Positions 41,195-49,265 of a stretch of DNA of 64,000 nt are shown here, in pieces. The stretch covers positions 473,703-537,702 of the forward strand of contig NZ_JACHIN010000008.1 in NCBI RefSeq assembly GCF_014203235.1. The letters are read 5' to 3'. Made by a program: the position numbers and the translations under genes. Every line of letters begins with the position of its first letter. Position 1 is the first letter of the stretch. Source of the DNA: Nonomuraea endophytica. GTDB lineage: Bacteria > Actinomycetota > Actinomycetes > Streptosporangiales > Streptosporangiaceae. Under the pieces are notes generated by a model that worked only from the letters and a program-made list of their open reading frames with translations, was not told the DNA's origin and searched no databases.

Positions 41195-41734
41195 GTGGTT
41201 AAGTTGAACGCCGACGACTGGGCGCGCGCCGCGCTCGCCGCCCTGGCCGAGGGCGGCCTCGCCGCCGTCGCCGTGGAACCTGTGGCGGTACGGCTGGGCG
41301 TCTCCAAAGGCAGCTTCTACTGGCACTTCGCCAACAGGCGGGCCCTGGTCGAGGCGGCCCTGGCCTTCTGGGAACGCGAAACCGAACAGATCATCCAGAA
41401 CCTGGAGAAGATCCCCGATCCGAGGGAACGGCTCCGAACCCTGCTGGAGCTGGCGTTCGCCGACGCGATGGAGGCGGCGGTGTCGTTCCGCCTGATCAGC
41501 GAGGCCGACGACCCGTCCGTGGCCGAAGTGGCCAGACGGGTGAACGAACGCCGCCTGGCATTCATGACGGCAACAGTCGCCGAAACCGGAATCGGCGACG
41601 AAGCGGCGGAACGCCGCGTGCTGGCCGGATACGCGAGCTACCTGGGCGTGGCGGCACTACGCCGCCTGGGCATCATGCACGAGGACACGGCAGCCCTGGT
41701 CAACCTGGCACTGGCGGAACTACTGGGCGAGTAA
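41195..41734 (+). CDS. TetR-family regulator of the SRPBCC genes
   Basis: A 179-residue TetR protein. The helix-turn-helix is VAVEPVAVRLGVSKGSFYWH, followed by FANRRALVEAAL. The C-terminal helices (AVSFRLISEADDPSVAEVAR; RRVLAGYASYLGVAALRRLG) match a TetR_C-type ligand domain common in actinobacteria. GTG 41195 gives the expected MVKLNADDWARAAL start; the longer frame runs through two operators. It is divergent from the two SRPBCC genes and presumably represses both them and itself. Confidence 0.88.
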   Translation: MVKLNADDWARAALAALAEGGLAAVAVEPVAVRLGVSKGSFYWHFANRRALVEAALAFWERETEQIIQNLEKIPDPRERLRTLLELAFADAMEAAVSFRLISEADDPSVAEVARRVNERRLAFMTATVAETGIGDEAAERRVLAGYASYLGVAALRRLGIMHEDTAALVNLALAELLGE

Positions 41735-41913
41735 GGGGTTTCGCCAGCGCGTGCCAGGGGCGGAGTTGTTACGGCGAGCGGGCCGTGAGCCCTCACGACC
41801 ATCGCTCGACGGACGCGCGCCGGGTGCGGCGGGGCGGGTGGGCGGGCGCGAGCCGTAACGGATGGAAAGAGACAGAAACCGCAACGGAGAAGAAGCACGG
41901 TAGCCTCGATCAT

Positions 41914-42723
41914 GTGCTGGAGAGAGTGGGGGCGACGAGGTATGTGACGCCGCTCAGGGAGGGCGGGTCGCTGCCCGGGGTGGTGGAGGCCGACGATCTC
42001 GGCACCTATGCCGTCAAGTTCCGCGAGGCCGGTCAGGGCAGGCGGGTGCTGGTGGCGGAGATCATCTGCGCCGAGCTGGCCAGGCGGCTCGGGCTGCGCA
42101 CCCCCGAGCTGAAGCTCATCGACCTCGACCCGCAGTTCGGCGACCGCGAGCCCGACGAGGAGGTCCAGGAGCTGCTGCGCAAGAGCGCCGGGCTCAACCT
42201 CGCCGTCGACTTCCTGCCCGGCGCGCTGGGCTTCGAGCCGCTGGCATGGCCGCCGGACCCCGGGTTCGCCTCGCGCGTGGTCTGGTTCGACGGCCTGATC
42301 CACAACATCGACCGCAGCTGGCGCAACCCCAACCTCCTGGTCTGGCACAACACCGTCTGGCTGATCGACCACGGCGCCGCGCTCTGGTTCCACCACAACT
42401 GGCGCACCGCCGACCCCCAGCGGCCCTTCGACGCGAGCGACCACGTCCTGGCCACCTACGCCACCCAGCTGAACGCGGCAGCCACCGATTTGTCGGCCCG
42501 CATCACCCCCGAGCTCCTCCACGAGGTCACCGACCTGGTCCCCGACGAGTGGCTGGACGGCGAGCCCGGCTTCGACTCGGCCGCCGACGTCCGCCAGGCC
42601 TACGTCGACCACCTCCTCCAGCGCGCCCACGGCCCCGGCGCCTGGCTGGTCCGCGGCGAGGAACCCCAGGCGAAGCCCGGCCCGGCCTCGGTCGGCGAGT
42701 TCTGGCGAGGAAGCGAACGATGA
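41914..42723 (+). CDS. HipA-like kinase
   Basis: A 269-residue protein of the HipA-like kinase family that is often paired with DUF3037. The N-terminal part (ATRYVTPLREGGSLPGVVEA) leads to a nucleotide-binding strand with the likely ATP Lys in GTYAVKFREAG. The catalytic loop is HNIDRSWRNPN and the metal-binding motif LIDHG. It is shorter than toxin HipA and no HipB is present. GTG 41914 fits homologues; a TAGCCT box at 41901-41906 is so close that the transcript may be leaderless. It overlaps the DUF3037 gene by 4 bp. The target is unknown. Confidence 0.82.
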   Translation: MLERVGATRYVTPLREGGSLPGVVEADDLGTYAVKFREAGQGRRVLVAEIICAELARRLGLRTPELKLIDLDPQFGDREPDEEVQELLRKSAGLNLAVDFLPGALGFEPLAWPPDPGFASRVVWFDGLIHNIDRSWRNPNLLVWHNTVWLIDHGAALWFHHNWRTADPQRPFDASDHVLATYATQLNAAATDLSARITPELLHEVTDLVPDEWLDGEPGFDSAADVRQAYVDHLLQRAHGPGAWLVRGEEPQAKPGPASVGEFWRGSER

Positions 42724-43115
42724 GCAGGGACGCCTACGAATACGCCGTCATCCGCGTGATCCCCCGCGTGGAGCGCGGCGAGCAGATCAACGTCGGCGTA
42801 CTCCTGTACTGCCAGCCCCGCTCCTACCTCTGCGCCCGGGTAGACCTGGACGAATCCCGCCTGCACGCCCTGGACCCGTCCGCCGACGTCCCCGCCCTCC
42901 GCCAGGCGCTGGCCGCCTACCAGCTCACCTGCGACGCCTCCTCCGGCCCCCTGTCCAGCCAGCCATTGGGCGCCCGCTTCCGCTGGCTGACCGCCCCCAG
43001 AAGCACCATCGTCCAAACCGGCCCCGTCCACGCCGGCCTCACCGACGACCCCGACGCCGAACTCGACCGCCTCCTCACCACCCTCGTCCACATCTCCCGC
43101 TCACTTCAGCAGTGA
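42720..43115 (+). CDS. DUF3037 protein, partner of the HipA-like kinase
   Basis: A 131-residue protein that matches DUF3037 by its conserved YEYAVIRVIPRVERGEQINV and VGVLLYCQPRSYLCARV, with an internal pattern of alternating strands and helices. No biochemical role is established that I can name. ATG 42720 overlaps the kinase stop (ATGA). The recurrent kinase/DUF3037 gene pair suggests that the two act together. The 3' end overlaps the convergent two-TM protein gene by 15 bp. Confidence 0.82.
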   Translation: MSRDAYEYAVIRVIPRVERGEQINVGVLLYCQPRSYLCARVDLDESRLHALDPSADVPALRQALAAYQLTCDASSGPLSSQPLGARFRWLTAPRSTIVQTGPVHAGLTDDPDAELDRLLTTLVHISRSLQQ

Positions 43116-44051
43116 GCGGGCCAGGTGGTACGCTTCGCCGAACCGCGTACGATCGGCCCATTCCTGTCCTGCCATGTAGGTGGGCCAGTCGGTGAAGCCC
43201 GTCAGTCGCGCCACCGGAATGTGGTAATGCCGGTCCAGGCAGTAAAGCCCCTCACGACTGACCACCCATTGCGTATTGGGTATTTCGAGGACCGTTCCCA
43301 GGTCGTGCTCGCTTTCCCCGGTCCTCGCCTCGACCGCGGTGTGCAGAAGTTCTACGAATCGCAGGAGCAGGTCGGACGGGTCGTAGGCCTGGTCACCCGG
43401 ATATAGGTGATCCGTTCTCAATATCTCGGCCAGCCGTTCGGCGAACCCCTCGGCGCTTTCGTCCTCCGGCCAGGAGAGATGTTTTCTGGCGCCGCCGCCG
43501 GCTTCTTCCACAATGGCTTCGAGCGTGTTCTGGTCCGGCGCCGGCATGCGCAGGCGCAGCCGTAACGTGGTGCCCGCGATACGCACGCGCGGACCTTCCC
43601 GCGCGACCGCGCCGACCGCTATGGCGTCCTGGAGCAGCTCGCGCAGCAGAGCCTGCGTGGGGTTGCGCTCCGCGTCCTGGTAGAGGTCGGCACGCTGGCG
43701 ACGGTGCTCGATCAGCCGCTCCCTGGTCACCGCGCTCAGTGCGTCGAGGCGCGCGGTGGCATCGCGAATGTGCTCTTCGGTCTTGCGTAGCCGTTTCTCC
43801 AGCATGAGGCCGAGAAGCGCCAACGGAACCAGCAACATGAGCGAAACTCCGAGCTCCAGGAGAAGCCCCGGCACGTATGCCGCGCCGTCCATGATCCAGC
43901 CAGTGCCGACGAATATCACACCGCACAAGGTCACCCACGTGAGAACCTGTACGCTTCTGTCGCGAACGGTCGTCAGAACACGTTCTTGCCGGGTCGGAAT
44001 TTCCTTTTCGGCCAACCCGAACTCCTTTTCCGCGGGAATGTTCAAGGACAT
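43101..44051 (-). CDS. Two-TM protein with coiled coil and unknown C-terminal domain
   Basis: A protein of about 316 residues not recognised as a known family. Two hydrophobic helices lie near residues 35-55 (VLTWVTLCGVIFVGTGWIM) and 60-85 (LLLELGVSLMLLVPLALLGL). A charged helical stretch likely to form a coiled coil follows (KRLRKTEEHIRDATARLDAL). The soluble C-terminus contains RVRIAGTTLRLRLRMPAP and NTQWVVSREGLYCLDRHYHI. ATG 44051 lies only 13 bp from the divergent STAND gene start, so its promoter must lie inside that gene or the true start is further in. This layout suggests a membrane partner of the STAND ATPase, which is inference. Confidence 0.65.
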   Translation of the reverse strand: MSLNIPAEKEFGLAEKEIPTRQERVLTTVRDRSVQVLTWVTLCGVIFVGTGWIMDGAAYVPGLLLELGVSLMLLVPLALLGLMLEKRLRKTEEHIRDATARLDALSAVTRERLIEHRRQRADLYQDAERNPTQALLRELLQDAIAVGAVAREGPRVRIAGTTLRLRLRMPAPDQNTLEAIVEEAGGGARKHLSWPEDESAEGFAERLAEILRTDHLYPGDQAYDPSDLLLRFVELLHTAVEARTGESEHDLGTVLEIPNTQWVVSREGLYCLDRHYHIPVARLTGFTDWPTYMAGQEWADRTRFGEAYHLARSLLK

Positions 44052-44064
44052 GGTAAAAGGATCT

Positions 44065-46290
44065 ATGGCCCCTTCGCCCACGGTCGTGGGACCGCCCATC
44101 GGATATGGGCTGGACTTGTTCAAAGACCGCACCGAGCAACTCGACCGGCTGTGCGAGGCACTGGCCAGACCGGGTATCCGGATGGTGAGCATCCTCGGCC
44201 GCCGGGGCATCGGAAAGAGCGCCCTCGGCGCGAAGGTGGTCGACACCCTGTCAGCGCGGACGACGACCTTCCACGGGTTCGTCAACCTCAGCAGCAGGGT
44301 AGACGGCGCGATCACCGTCGAGCGCATCTTCTTCGCATGCTGCCGGCTGGTCCCGGCCGGCGAACGGGAGGCGCTACAGGCGCTCTGGGGACGGCAGCAG
44401 TCGGCGTACGACAGGCTGATCGACCTGTTCGAGGTTCTCGGGCACGAACGACGCGTGCTCGTCGTGCTCGACAACTTCGAGGACCACCTGCGCAGCGACG
44501 GGCAACTGCGCGACGACGATCTGGTGCCCTTCTTCGAGACCGTGTTCCGCGTGCCCAACGCGCCTCGGGTCCTCCTCACCTCCCAGATCCCGCTGGGTCT
44601 CGATCCCGCGCTGCTGCGCTTCGAGTCCCGCGTCCACCTCCAGGAGGGGCTGCCGGTCTCCGACAGCGCCGACCTGCTGCTCGAACTCGACCACGACGGC
44701 GCGGCCGGCCTTTCCTCGGCCTCGCGCGCCGAGCTCGAAGCCGCGGCGGAGCGCCTGCACGGCGTCCCCCGGGCGCTGGAGCTGGCGATCGGCGCGATCG
44801 TCAACGACCACCTGACACTGCCCACGCTTGAGGACGTCATCAGCGACTACTCCGCGCGGGGCAACATCGTGGAGCAGCTCGCCCAGCGCAACCTCAACGA
44901 GCTGAGCGAGGAGGAGCGCCTGACCCTCGACGTGCTCGCGGTCTTCCGCAGCCCGGTGCCACCCGAGGCCGTGCAGTGGGTGATGCGGCCGCTCTCTCCC
45001 GGCCTGGACCCTTCGCGAGCGCTGGCCAGACTGGCCGACATCTACATGGTCACCCGCCACCCCCGATCGCGGACCTTCACCCTCCACCCGCTGGACGCCG
45101 ACATCGCCTACGCGGCGCTGGACGACCAGAACCCCTGGGGCCGCCGTGTGCTGGAGCGCCGCGTGGCCAGCTGGTACGCCACACAACGTGTCCCCCAGCC
45201 CTGGACCTCAGCCGACGATCTGGTCCAGCACCGTCTGGAGTTCGAGCACCGCGTCCGTGCGGAGGACTACGACGCGGCGGCGTTCCTTCTGGACGAGATC
45301 GGCGAGTTCTTGCTCTGGCAGGGTTCGGTGCGCGAGGTCCTCGGCATGCACGAGGCCATCGACGGCCGGCTCGACAACGAGGAGGCGCTGCTCGCCCATC
45401 TGGTCGGCAAGGGGCTCGCCCATCACGTCGGCGGTCCCACCGACGACAGCGTGGCCATCCTGGAGACCGCGATCCGGCTGGCCGAGCTCTCTCCCGGCCG
45501 CAGGCTGCAGCTCACCCGCGCGCTGTTCGCCCTAGGTGACCTCTTCCGGCAGTCACGGCGGCTGCGCGATGCCACCAGACTCCTGGAGCGTGCCGTCGAC
45601 GTCGCCCACGAGATCGGCGAACGCTTCCACGAGGACCATGCCCTGCTCTGCCTGAGCCTGACCTACTCCTACCTGGAGGAGATCGAGCCCGCGCTGGAGG
45701 TCGCCGACCGTCTCGACGCCCTGGCCGCCGCGACCGGCGATCCCATGACACGGGCGCGCGCGCACGACGCCCGCAGCGCCGCGTACGTCGTGGCCGGCAG
45801 GTGGGCCGAAGCCGCCGAAAGCGCGGCGGCCGGCATCGCCGACTACCAGTCCTCCCGCGTGCCGGAGGCGCTCGGCTACGCGCGCAACGTCCTGGGCATC
45901 GCGCAGTTGGGTCTCGGCCAGACCGAGGCGGCTCTGGAGTCGCTCCGCCAGGCCAACGACGAGGGCAGGCAGGTGGAGATCCCCCGCATCCTGGGGATGA
46001 CCCAATACAACTTGGCGTGGGCCCACTGGACGCTGGACCGGATCGGTGAGGCCCGCACGGCCGCCGAGCTCTCGGTCGCCGCGTTCCCGCCCGGCGAAGG
46101 CGGCGATGGCAAGGCGGCGCGGGCCTTGCTCCTGGCCGTCGAAGCCCGCGCGACGGGCCGGCCCGACACCGCGAGCGGCTTCCTGCGCGAGGCGGCCGAG
46201 CACGCCCGCGGCAACACCGACCTCATCCCGTCGGCCTGGCTGGCGGCAGAGGCCGCACGGCTGTCGCAGGAGGAGCACCAGGATGACTGA
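44065..46290 (+). CDS. STAND-class ATPase with TPR-like C-terminal half
   Basis: A 741-residue protein. The N-terminal NTPase has Walker A GRRGIGKS (~45-52), Walker B VLVVLDNFED (131-140), a sensor-like RVLLTSQIPLG and GxP-like GVPRALELAIG. A winged-helix-like region follows (LSEEERLTLDVLAVFRSPVP), then TPR/superhelical repeats from ~380 (AILETAIRLAELSPGRRLQL, ATRLLERAVDVAHEIGE). It has no N-terminal effector domain. ATG 44065 (MAPSPTVVG) follows AAAAGGA; ATGs at 44038 and 44050 are possible. It overlaps the TPR gene at 46283 by 8 bp. Such ATPases act as ligand-triggered switches in regulation or immunity; the effector may be the divergent two-TM protein. Confidence 0.82.
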   Translation: MAPSPTVVGPPIGYGLDLFKDRTEQLDRLCEALARPGIRMVSILGRRGIGKSALGAKVVDTLSARTTTFHGFVNLSSRVDGAITVERIFFACCRLVPAGEREALQALWGRQQSAYDRLIDLFEVLGHERRVLVVLDNFEDHLRSDGQLRDDDLVPFFETVFRVPNAPRVLLTSQIPLGLDPALLRFESRVHLQEGLPVSDSADLLLELDHDGAAGLSSASRAELEAAAERLHGVPRALELAIGAIVNDHLTLPTLEDVISDYSARGNIVEQLAQRNLNELSEEERLTLDVLAVFRSPVPPEAVQWVMRPLSPGLDPSRALARLADIYMVTRHPRSRTFTLHPLDADIAYAALDDQNPWGRRVLERRVASWYATQRVPQPWTSADDLVQHRLEFEHRVRAEDYDAAAFLLDEIGEFLLWQGSVREVLGMHEAIDGRLDNEEALLAHLVGKGLAHHVGGPTDDSVAILETAIRLAELSPGRRLQLTRALFALGDLFRQSRRLRDATRLLERAVDVAHEIGERFHEDHALLCLSLTYSYLEEIEPALEVADRLDALAAATGDPMTRARAHDARSAAYVVAGRWAEAAESAAAGIADYQSSRVPEALGYARNVLGIAQLGLGQTEAALESLRQANDEGRQVEIPRILGMTQYNLAWAHWTLDRIGEARTAAELSVAAFPPGEGGDGKAARALLLAVEARATGRPDTASGFLREAAEHARGNTDLIPSAWLAAEAARLSQEEHQDD

Positions 46291-47584
46291 CCGGTTCCTT
46301 CGCGCCGCCCTCTCCGCCTACGCGCGGGGCGACTACCACCGCGTCGCCGAACAATGCCAGGAGGGCCTGGCCGCCGGAGCACCGGACGACGAACTCACGG
46401 TACGGCTCAGCCATCTCCAGCTCACCGCCACCGAGCTGTGGTGGGCCACCAGCCCTTCCGACACCATCCGCGCTCAGGTCGAGGCGGCGGTCGAGGCGGC
46501 GGCTCGTACCGGCGATCCCGCGCTCCAAGCCATGGCCGGCGTCAGCGCCGGCGCCTACCGCCTGGCCGCCGAGGGGCTGCACGCGGGAGTCTCCTGCTTC
46601 CGCGAGGCGGCAGGCCATGCGGAGAAGTCCGGCCTGCCTCTCGCCCGGGTGGAGGCGCTGTCCTCTCTGGGCCACCATCTGGTGGGGCTCGACATGGCCG
46701 ACGGCATCGCCACGCTCGAGAAGGCTCGCAGGATCGCCGAGCAGTGCGCGGAGACCGAGATCCCGCCTGCGGACCGGCCGCTGTTCCGCGTGCAGACCGC
46801 ACGACTGCACGGCCACATCGGGGTCGCCGCCTTCGACGACGGCCGGTTCGACGAGGCGGAAGAGGGTCTGCGCCGCTCCATCGGGGGTCTGAAAGCGGCC
46901 CACGCCCGCGACCAGTTCGCGATGATCTCTAATTACCTGGGGCAGTTGCTCACCGCGACCGGCCGGTTCGAGGAGGCCGAGCAGGTCCTCGAGGAGGCGC
47001 TGAGTGTCCTGCGCGCGGACGCCGATCTCAGCGTGCACCAGGGGTACAACCAGGGACTGCTCGGCAAGCTCTACCTGGAGTGGGGCAGGCCGGACGAGGC
47101 CCGGCCGATGATCGACACCGGGTACGAGCGTGTCCTGCGCGCCGGGCACGCCTCCATCGCCCCCATCCTGCGCACCTACCTGGCCGAGTTGCTGATGGCG
47201 CCCGGGCACCGCGACCTTGAACGGGCCCACCGGCTGTGCGCCGAGACCGTTCAGGAGTGCCGCCGGACCGGGTTCCGCCGCAGCCAGGTCGGAGCGCTCT
47301 CGTTGCAGGCGCTCGTGGAGTTGCGGCGCGGCGAGATCGACGCGGCGCTCAGCTCCAGCACGCTCGCGGTGACACTTCTGGAGGAGGCCGGAACCATGCC
47401 CGCACTGCGGACCGAGGAGGTGTATTACGTGCACCACCAGGTCCTCCAAGCGTGCGGCAAGGACGAGGCCGGGCACTGGCTGGAGCGCGCGCGGGCCACG
47501 GTGTCGGCGAAGGCCGCCAGCCTGTCGTCGCCGGACAGCTTTCTGACCCGGGTACCGATCAACCGCGCGATCGGGTCAGGCTGA
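46283..47584 (+). CDS. TPR-repeat protein cotranslated with the STAND ATPase
   Basis: A 433-residue all-helical protein composed of TPR-like repeats (RLHGHIGVAAFDDGRFDEAE, FAMISNYLGQLLTATGRFEE, YNQGLLGKLYLEWGRPDEAR), with no catalytic domain seen. ATG 46283 lies within the end of the STAND gene, next to GGAGCACCAGG. It probably binds the ATPase as a sensor or adaptor. It has the same organisation as the C-terminal half of the STAND protein, so it may have arisen by partial duplication. Confidence 0.78.
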   Translation: MTDRFLRAALSAYARGDYHRVAEQCQEGLAAGAPDDELTVRLSHLQLTATELWWATSPSDTIRAQVEAAVEAAARTGDPALQAMAGVSAGAYRLAAEGLHAGVSCFREAAGHAEKSGLPLARVEALSSLGHHLVGLDMADGIATLEKARRIAEQCAETEIPPADRPLFRVQTARLHGHIGVAAFDDGRFDEAEEGLRRSIGGLKAAHARDQFAMISNYLGQLLTATGRFEEAEQVLEEALSVLRADADLSVHQGYNQGLLGKLYLEWGRPDEARPMIDTGYERVLRAGHASIAPILRTYLAELLMAPGHRDLERAHRLCAETVQECRRTGFRRSQVGALSLQALVELRRGEIDAALSSSTLAVTLLEEAGTMPALRTEEVYYVHHQVLQACGKDEAGHWLERARATVSAKAASLSSPDSFLTRVPINRAIGSG

Positions 47585-47613
47585 GCCGCCAAGCGCGTGC
47601 ACGGCCGTGATGG

Positions 47614-47985
47614 TTAGCCGGCCAATTGCTGGAGGGGGCCGAGGTGGATGCTGGCGATCTTCCAGGCGGTCTCCTGACGGACGGCGGACAGGGTGAGGCG
47701 GAAGCGGCCGGAGTTGTCGCGGCCGCCGAACGTGGTCTGCTGCGCGTCCACGCCGACGACGACCGCGGCGGCGCCGTGTTCGTGCACCTGCGGCTCCTCC
47801 ACCACGAAGGCGTTGTTGACCAGGCCGTTGTCGAAGCGGACCAGCCACTGCTCACGCGTGAGCACGAACCCCAGCGGGCCCACTCCGACGAAGCCGTCGG
47901 CCAGGAGGGCGTCGAGGGCTTGGGCGTCGTTGGCTTGTTCGGCGGCGGCCCAGCGGGTCACCAGATCGAGTACTTCCGCGGACAT
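47614..47985 (-). CDS. NTF2-like/SnoaL-type protein (DUF4440-like)
   Basis: A 123-residue cone-shaped NTF2-fold protein (LVTRWAAAEQANDAQALDAL; LADGFVGVGPLGFVLTREQW; QETAWKIASIHLGPLQQL). Members may bind small molecules or act as isomerases. ATG 47985 (MSAEVLDLV) is preceded by AGGAGG on the minus strand, which rules against the 13-residue longer frame. It is divergent from TetR at 48078, with a long palindrome in the shared promoter, so it is the likely TetR target. Confidence 0.82.
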   Translation of the reverse strand: MSAEVLDLVTRWAAAEQANDAQALDALLADGFVGVGPLGFVLTREQWLVRFDNGLVNNAFVVEEPQVHEHGAAAVVVGVDAQQTTFGGRDNSGRFRLTLSAVRQETAWKIASIHLGPLQQLAG

Positions 47986-48026
47986 GGTGTTCCTCCTCGG
48001 CGAGAATCGTGTACTTGCTCTCAATC

Positions 48027-48056
48027 TAGAGTTACTATTGATTTATAGCAACTCTA
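48027..48056. promoter_or_regulatory. TetR operator, TAGAGTTACTA-N8-TAGCAACTCTA
   Basis: The 11-bp arms at 48027-48037 and 48046-48056 differ at one position. The AT-rich element stands out in GC-rich DNA and lies between the NTF2-like gene and the TetR gene. It ends 21 bp before the chosen TetR start, so repression of both genes is likely. Confidence 0.65.
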
Positions 48057-48077
48057 AGTTTGGAGCGAGGTGTCCGG

Positions 48078-48728
48078 GTGGGGCTGCGGGAGCGCAAGAA
48101 GGAGCTGACGCGTCAGCAGATCATGGAGACGGCCTGGCGGCTGTTCTCCGAGCGCGGCTTCGACCGGGTGACGGTCGCGGAGGTCGCCCGGGAGGCGCAG
48201 GTGGGGCCGGCCACCGTGTTCAACTACTTCCCGGCCAAGGAGGACCTGTTCTACTCGGGCCTGGACGAGTTCGGGGCTCGCCTGGTCGCGGCCGTCTCCG
48301 AGCGGGCCGTGGGCGAGCCGGTGATCGCGGCGGTGCGGCGGTTCCTGCTGGAGGCCGGCGGCCTGCTGGAGGCGGTCGCCGAGGGTGATGAGGAGGCGCT
48401 CTCCCGGGCCCGCGCCGTTCATCGGGTGATATCGGAGAGCACCGCCTTGCAGGCGAGGGAGGCCCAGGCTTTCACCCGGCTCACCGCCGACCTGGGCCGC
48501 GTGATCGCCGCGGACACCGGTGACGAGACCACGGCGCGGGTGGCGGCGGGGGCGCTGGTCGGGGTGCACCGGGCGATGGTGGATCTGGCCCGCGTGCGGC
48601 TGCTGTCCGACGATCGGGTGCGGGAGCTCGCGGGCGACGTGCGCCGGTACGGCGAGCGCGCCTTCACCCTCCTGGCCCGGGGCCTCCAGGACTACGCGCC
48701 TAGATCTCGGCGTGCGGAACGCCCTTGA
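48078..48728 (+). CDS. TetR-family regulator
   Basis: A 216-residue TetR protein with helix-turn-helix VTVAEVAREAQVGPATVFNY followed by FPAKEDLFYSGLDEF; the C-terminal domain is helical and unassigned. GTG 48078 (VGLRERKKELTRQQ) is chosen because GGAGCGAGG lies at 48062-48070. A TTG at 48060 in the same frame would begin inside the spacer of the operator and add six residues. It is divergent from the NTF2-like gene. The 3' end overlaps the convergent DsbA-like gene by 29 bp. Confidence 0.88.
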   Translation: MGLRERKKELTRQQIMETAWRLFSERGFDRVTVAEVAREAQVGPATVFNYFPAKEDLFYSGLDEFGARLVAAVSERAVGEPVIAAVRRFLLEAGGLLEAVAEGDEEALSRARAVHRVISESTALQAREAQAFTRLTADLGRVIAADTGDETTARVAAGALVGVHRAMVDLARVRLLSDDRVRELAGDVRRYGERAFTLLARGLQDYAPRSRRAERP

Positions 48729-49263
48729 GCTCGTGGAAGCCGGGCGTCGCGGCCACGACCAGCGTGGCGTCCCACAGGGCTCCGGCGGCCTCGCCGCGCG
48801 GGATCTGGGAGATGACCGGGCCGAACCAGGCGGGGCCGTTCTCGACGGCGATGATGGGGGTGCCCACGTGCGGGCCGACCTTCGCCACGCCCTCGGCGGT
48901 CGAGGCGCGCAGGTGGTCGTCGTAGTCGGTGCTCTCCGCTGCCGCGGCCAGTTCGGGCGGGAGCCCGGCGGCTTCCAGGGCCGGCGTCCAGTCCCAGCCG
49001 TCGAGCTTCTGCGTCTCCTCGTAGAAGCGGCCGAGCGCGGCCGGGCCGTGGGCGAGTTCCACGGCGGCGCAGATCCGGGCCGGGAGCCACAGGTAGCCCT
49101 CGGTGTCGCCTTCCGGGTCCACCTCCAGGTGCTCGTTCAGGGCGGCCAGGCTGAGCAGCCGCCACCGGATGTCGAGCGGGCGCACGTCGGCTGCCTCGAC
49201 GAGCCACCGGGAGACGATCCACGTATACGGACACGTCGGATCAAACCAAAAGGACACCAACAT
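48700..49263 (-). CDS. DsbA-family protein, Rv2466c-like, monothiol
   Basis: A 187-residue thioredoxin-fold protein of the mycothiol-linked DsbA family (VSFWFDPTCPYTWIVSRWLV; GTPIIAVENGPAWFGPVISQ). The active site reads CPYT: the first Cys (Cys11) is kept but the second is Thr, so it is a monothiol form. It may work with mycothiol as a reductase, as described for Rv2466c, or have a different activity. ATG 49263 lies 2 bp after the GNAT stop on the same strand, implying an operon. Confidence 0.85.
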   Translation of the reverse strand: MLVSFWFDPTCPYTWIVSRWLVEAADVRPLDIRWRLLSLAALNEHLEVDPEGDTEGYLWLPARICAAVELAHGPAALGRFYEETQKLDGWDWTPALEAAGLPPELAAAAESTDYDDHLRASTAEGVAKVGPHVGTPIIAVENGPAWFGPVISQIPRGEAAGALWDATLVVAATPGFHELKGVPHAEI

Positions 49264-49265
49264 AG

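Noticed and set aside
48692..49234. A second minus-strand frame overlapping the DsbA-like gene
   Set aside because: Arg/Gly/Pro-rich shadow with no motif; the DsbA frame has the active-site Cys and continuous homology-like segments.
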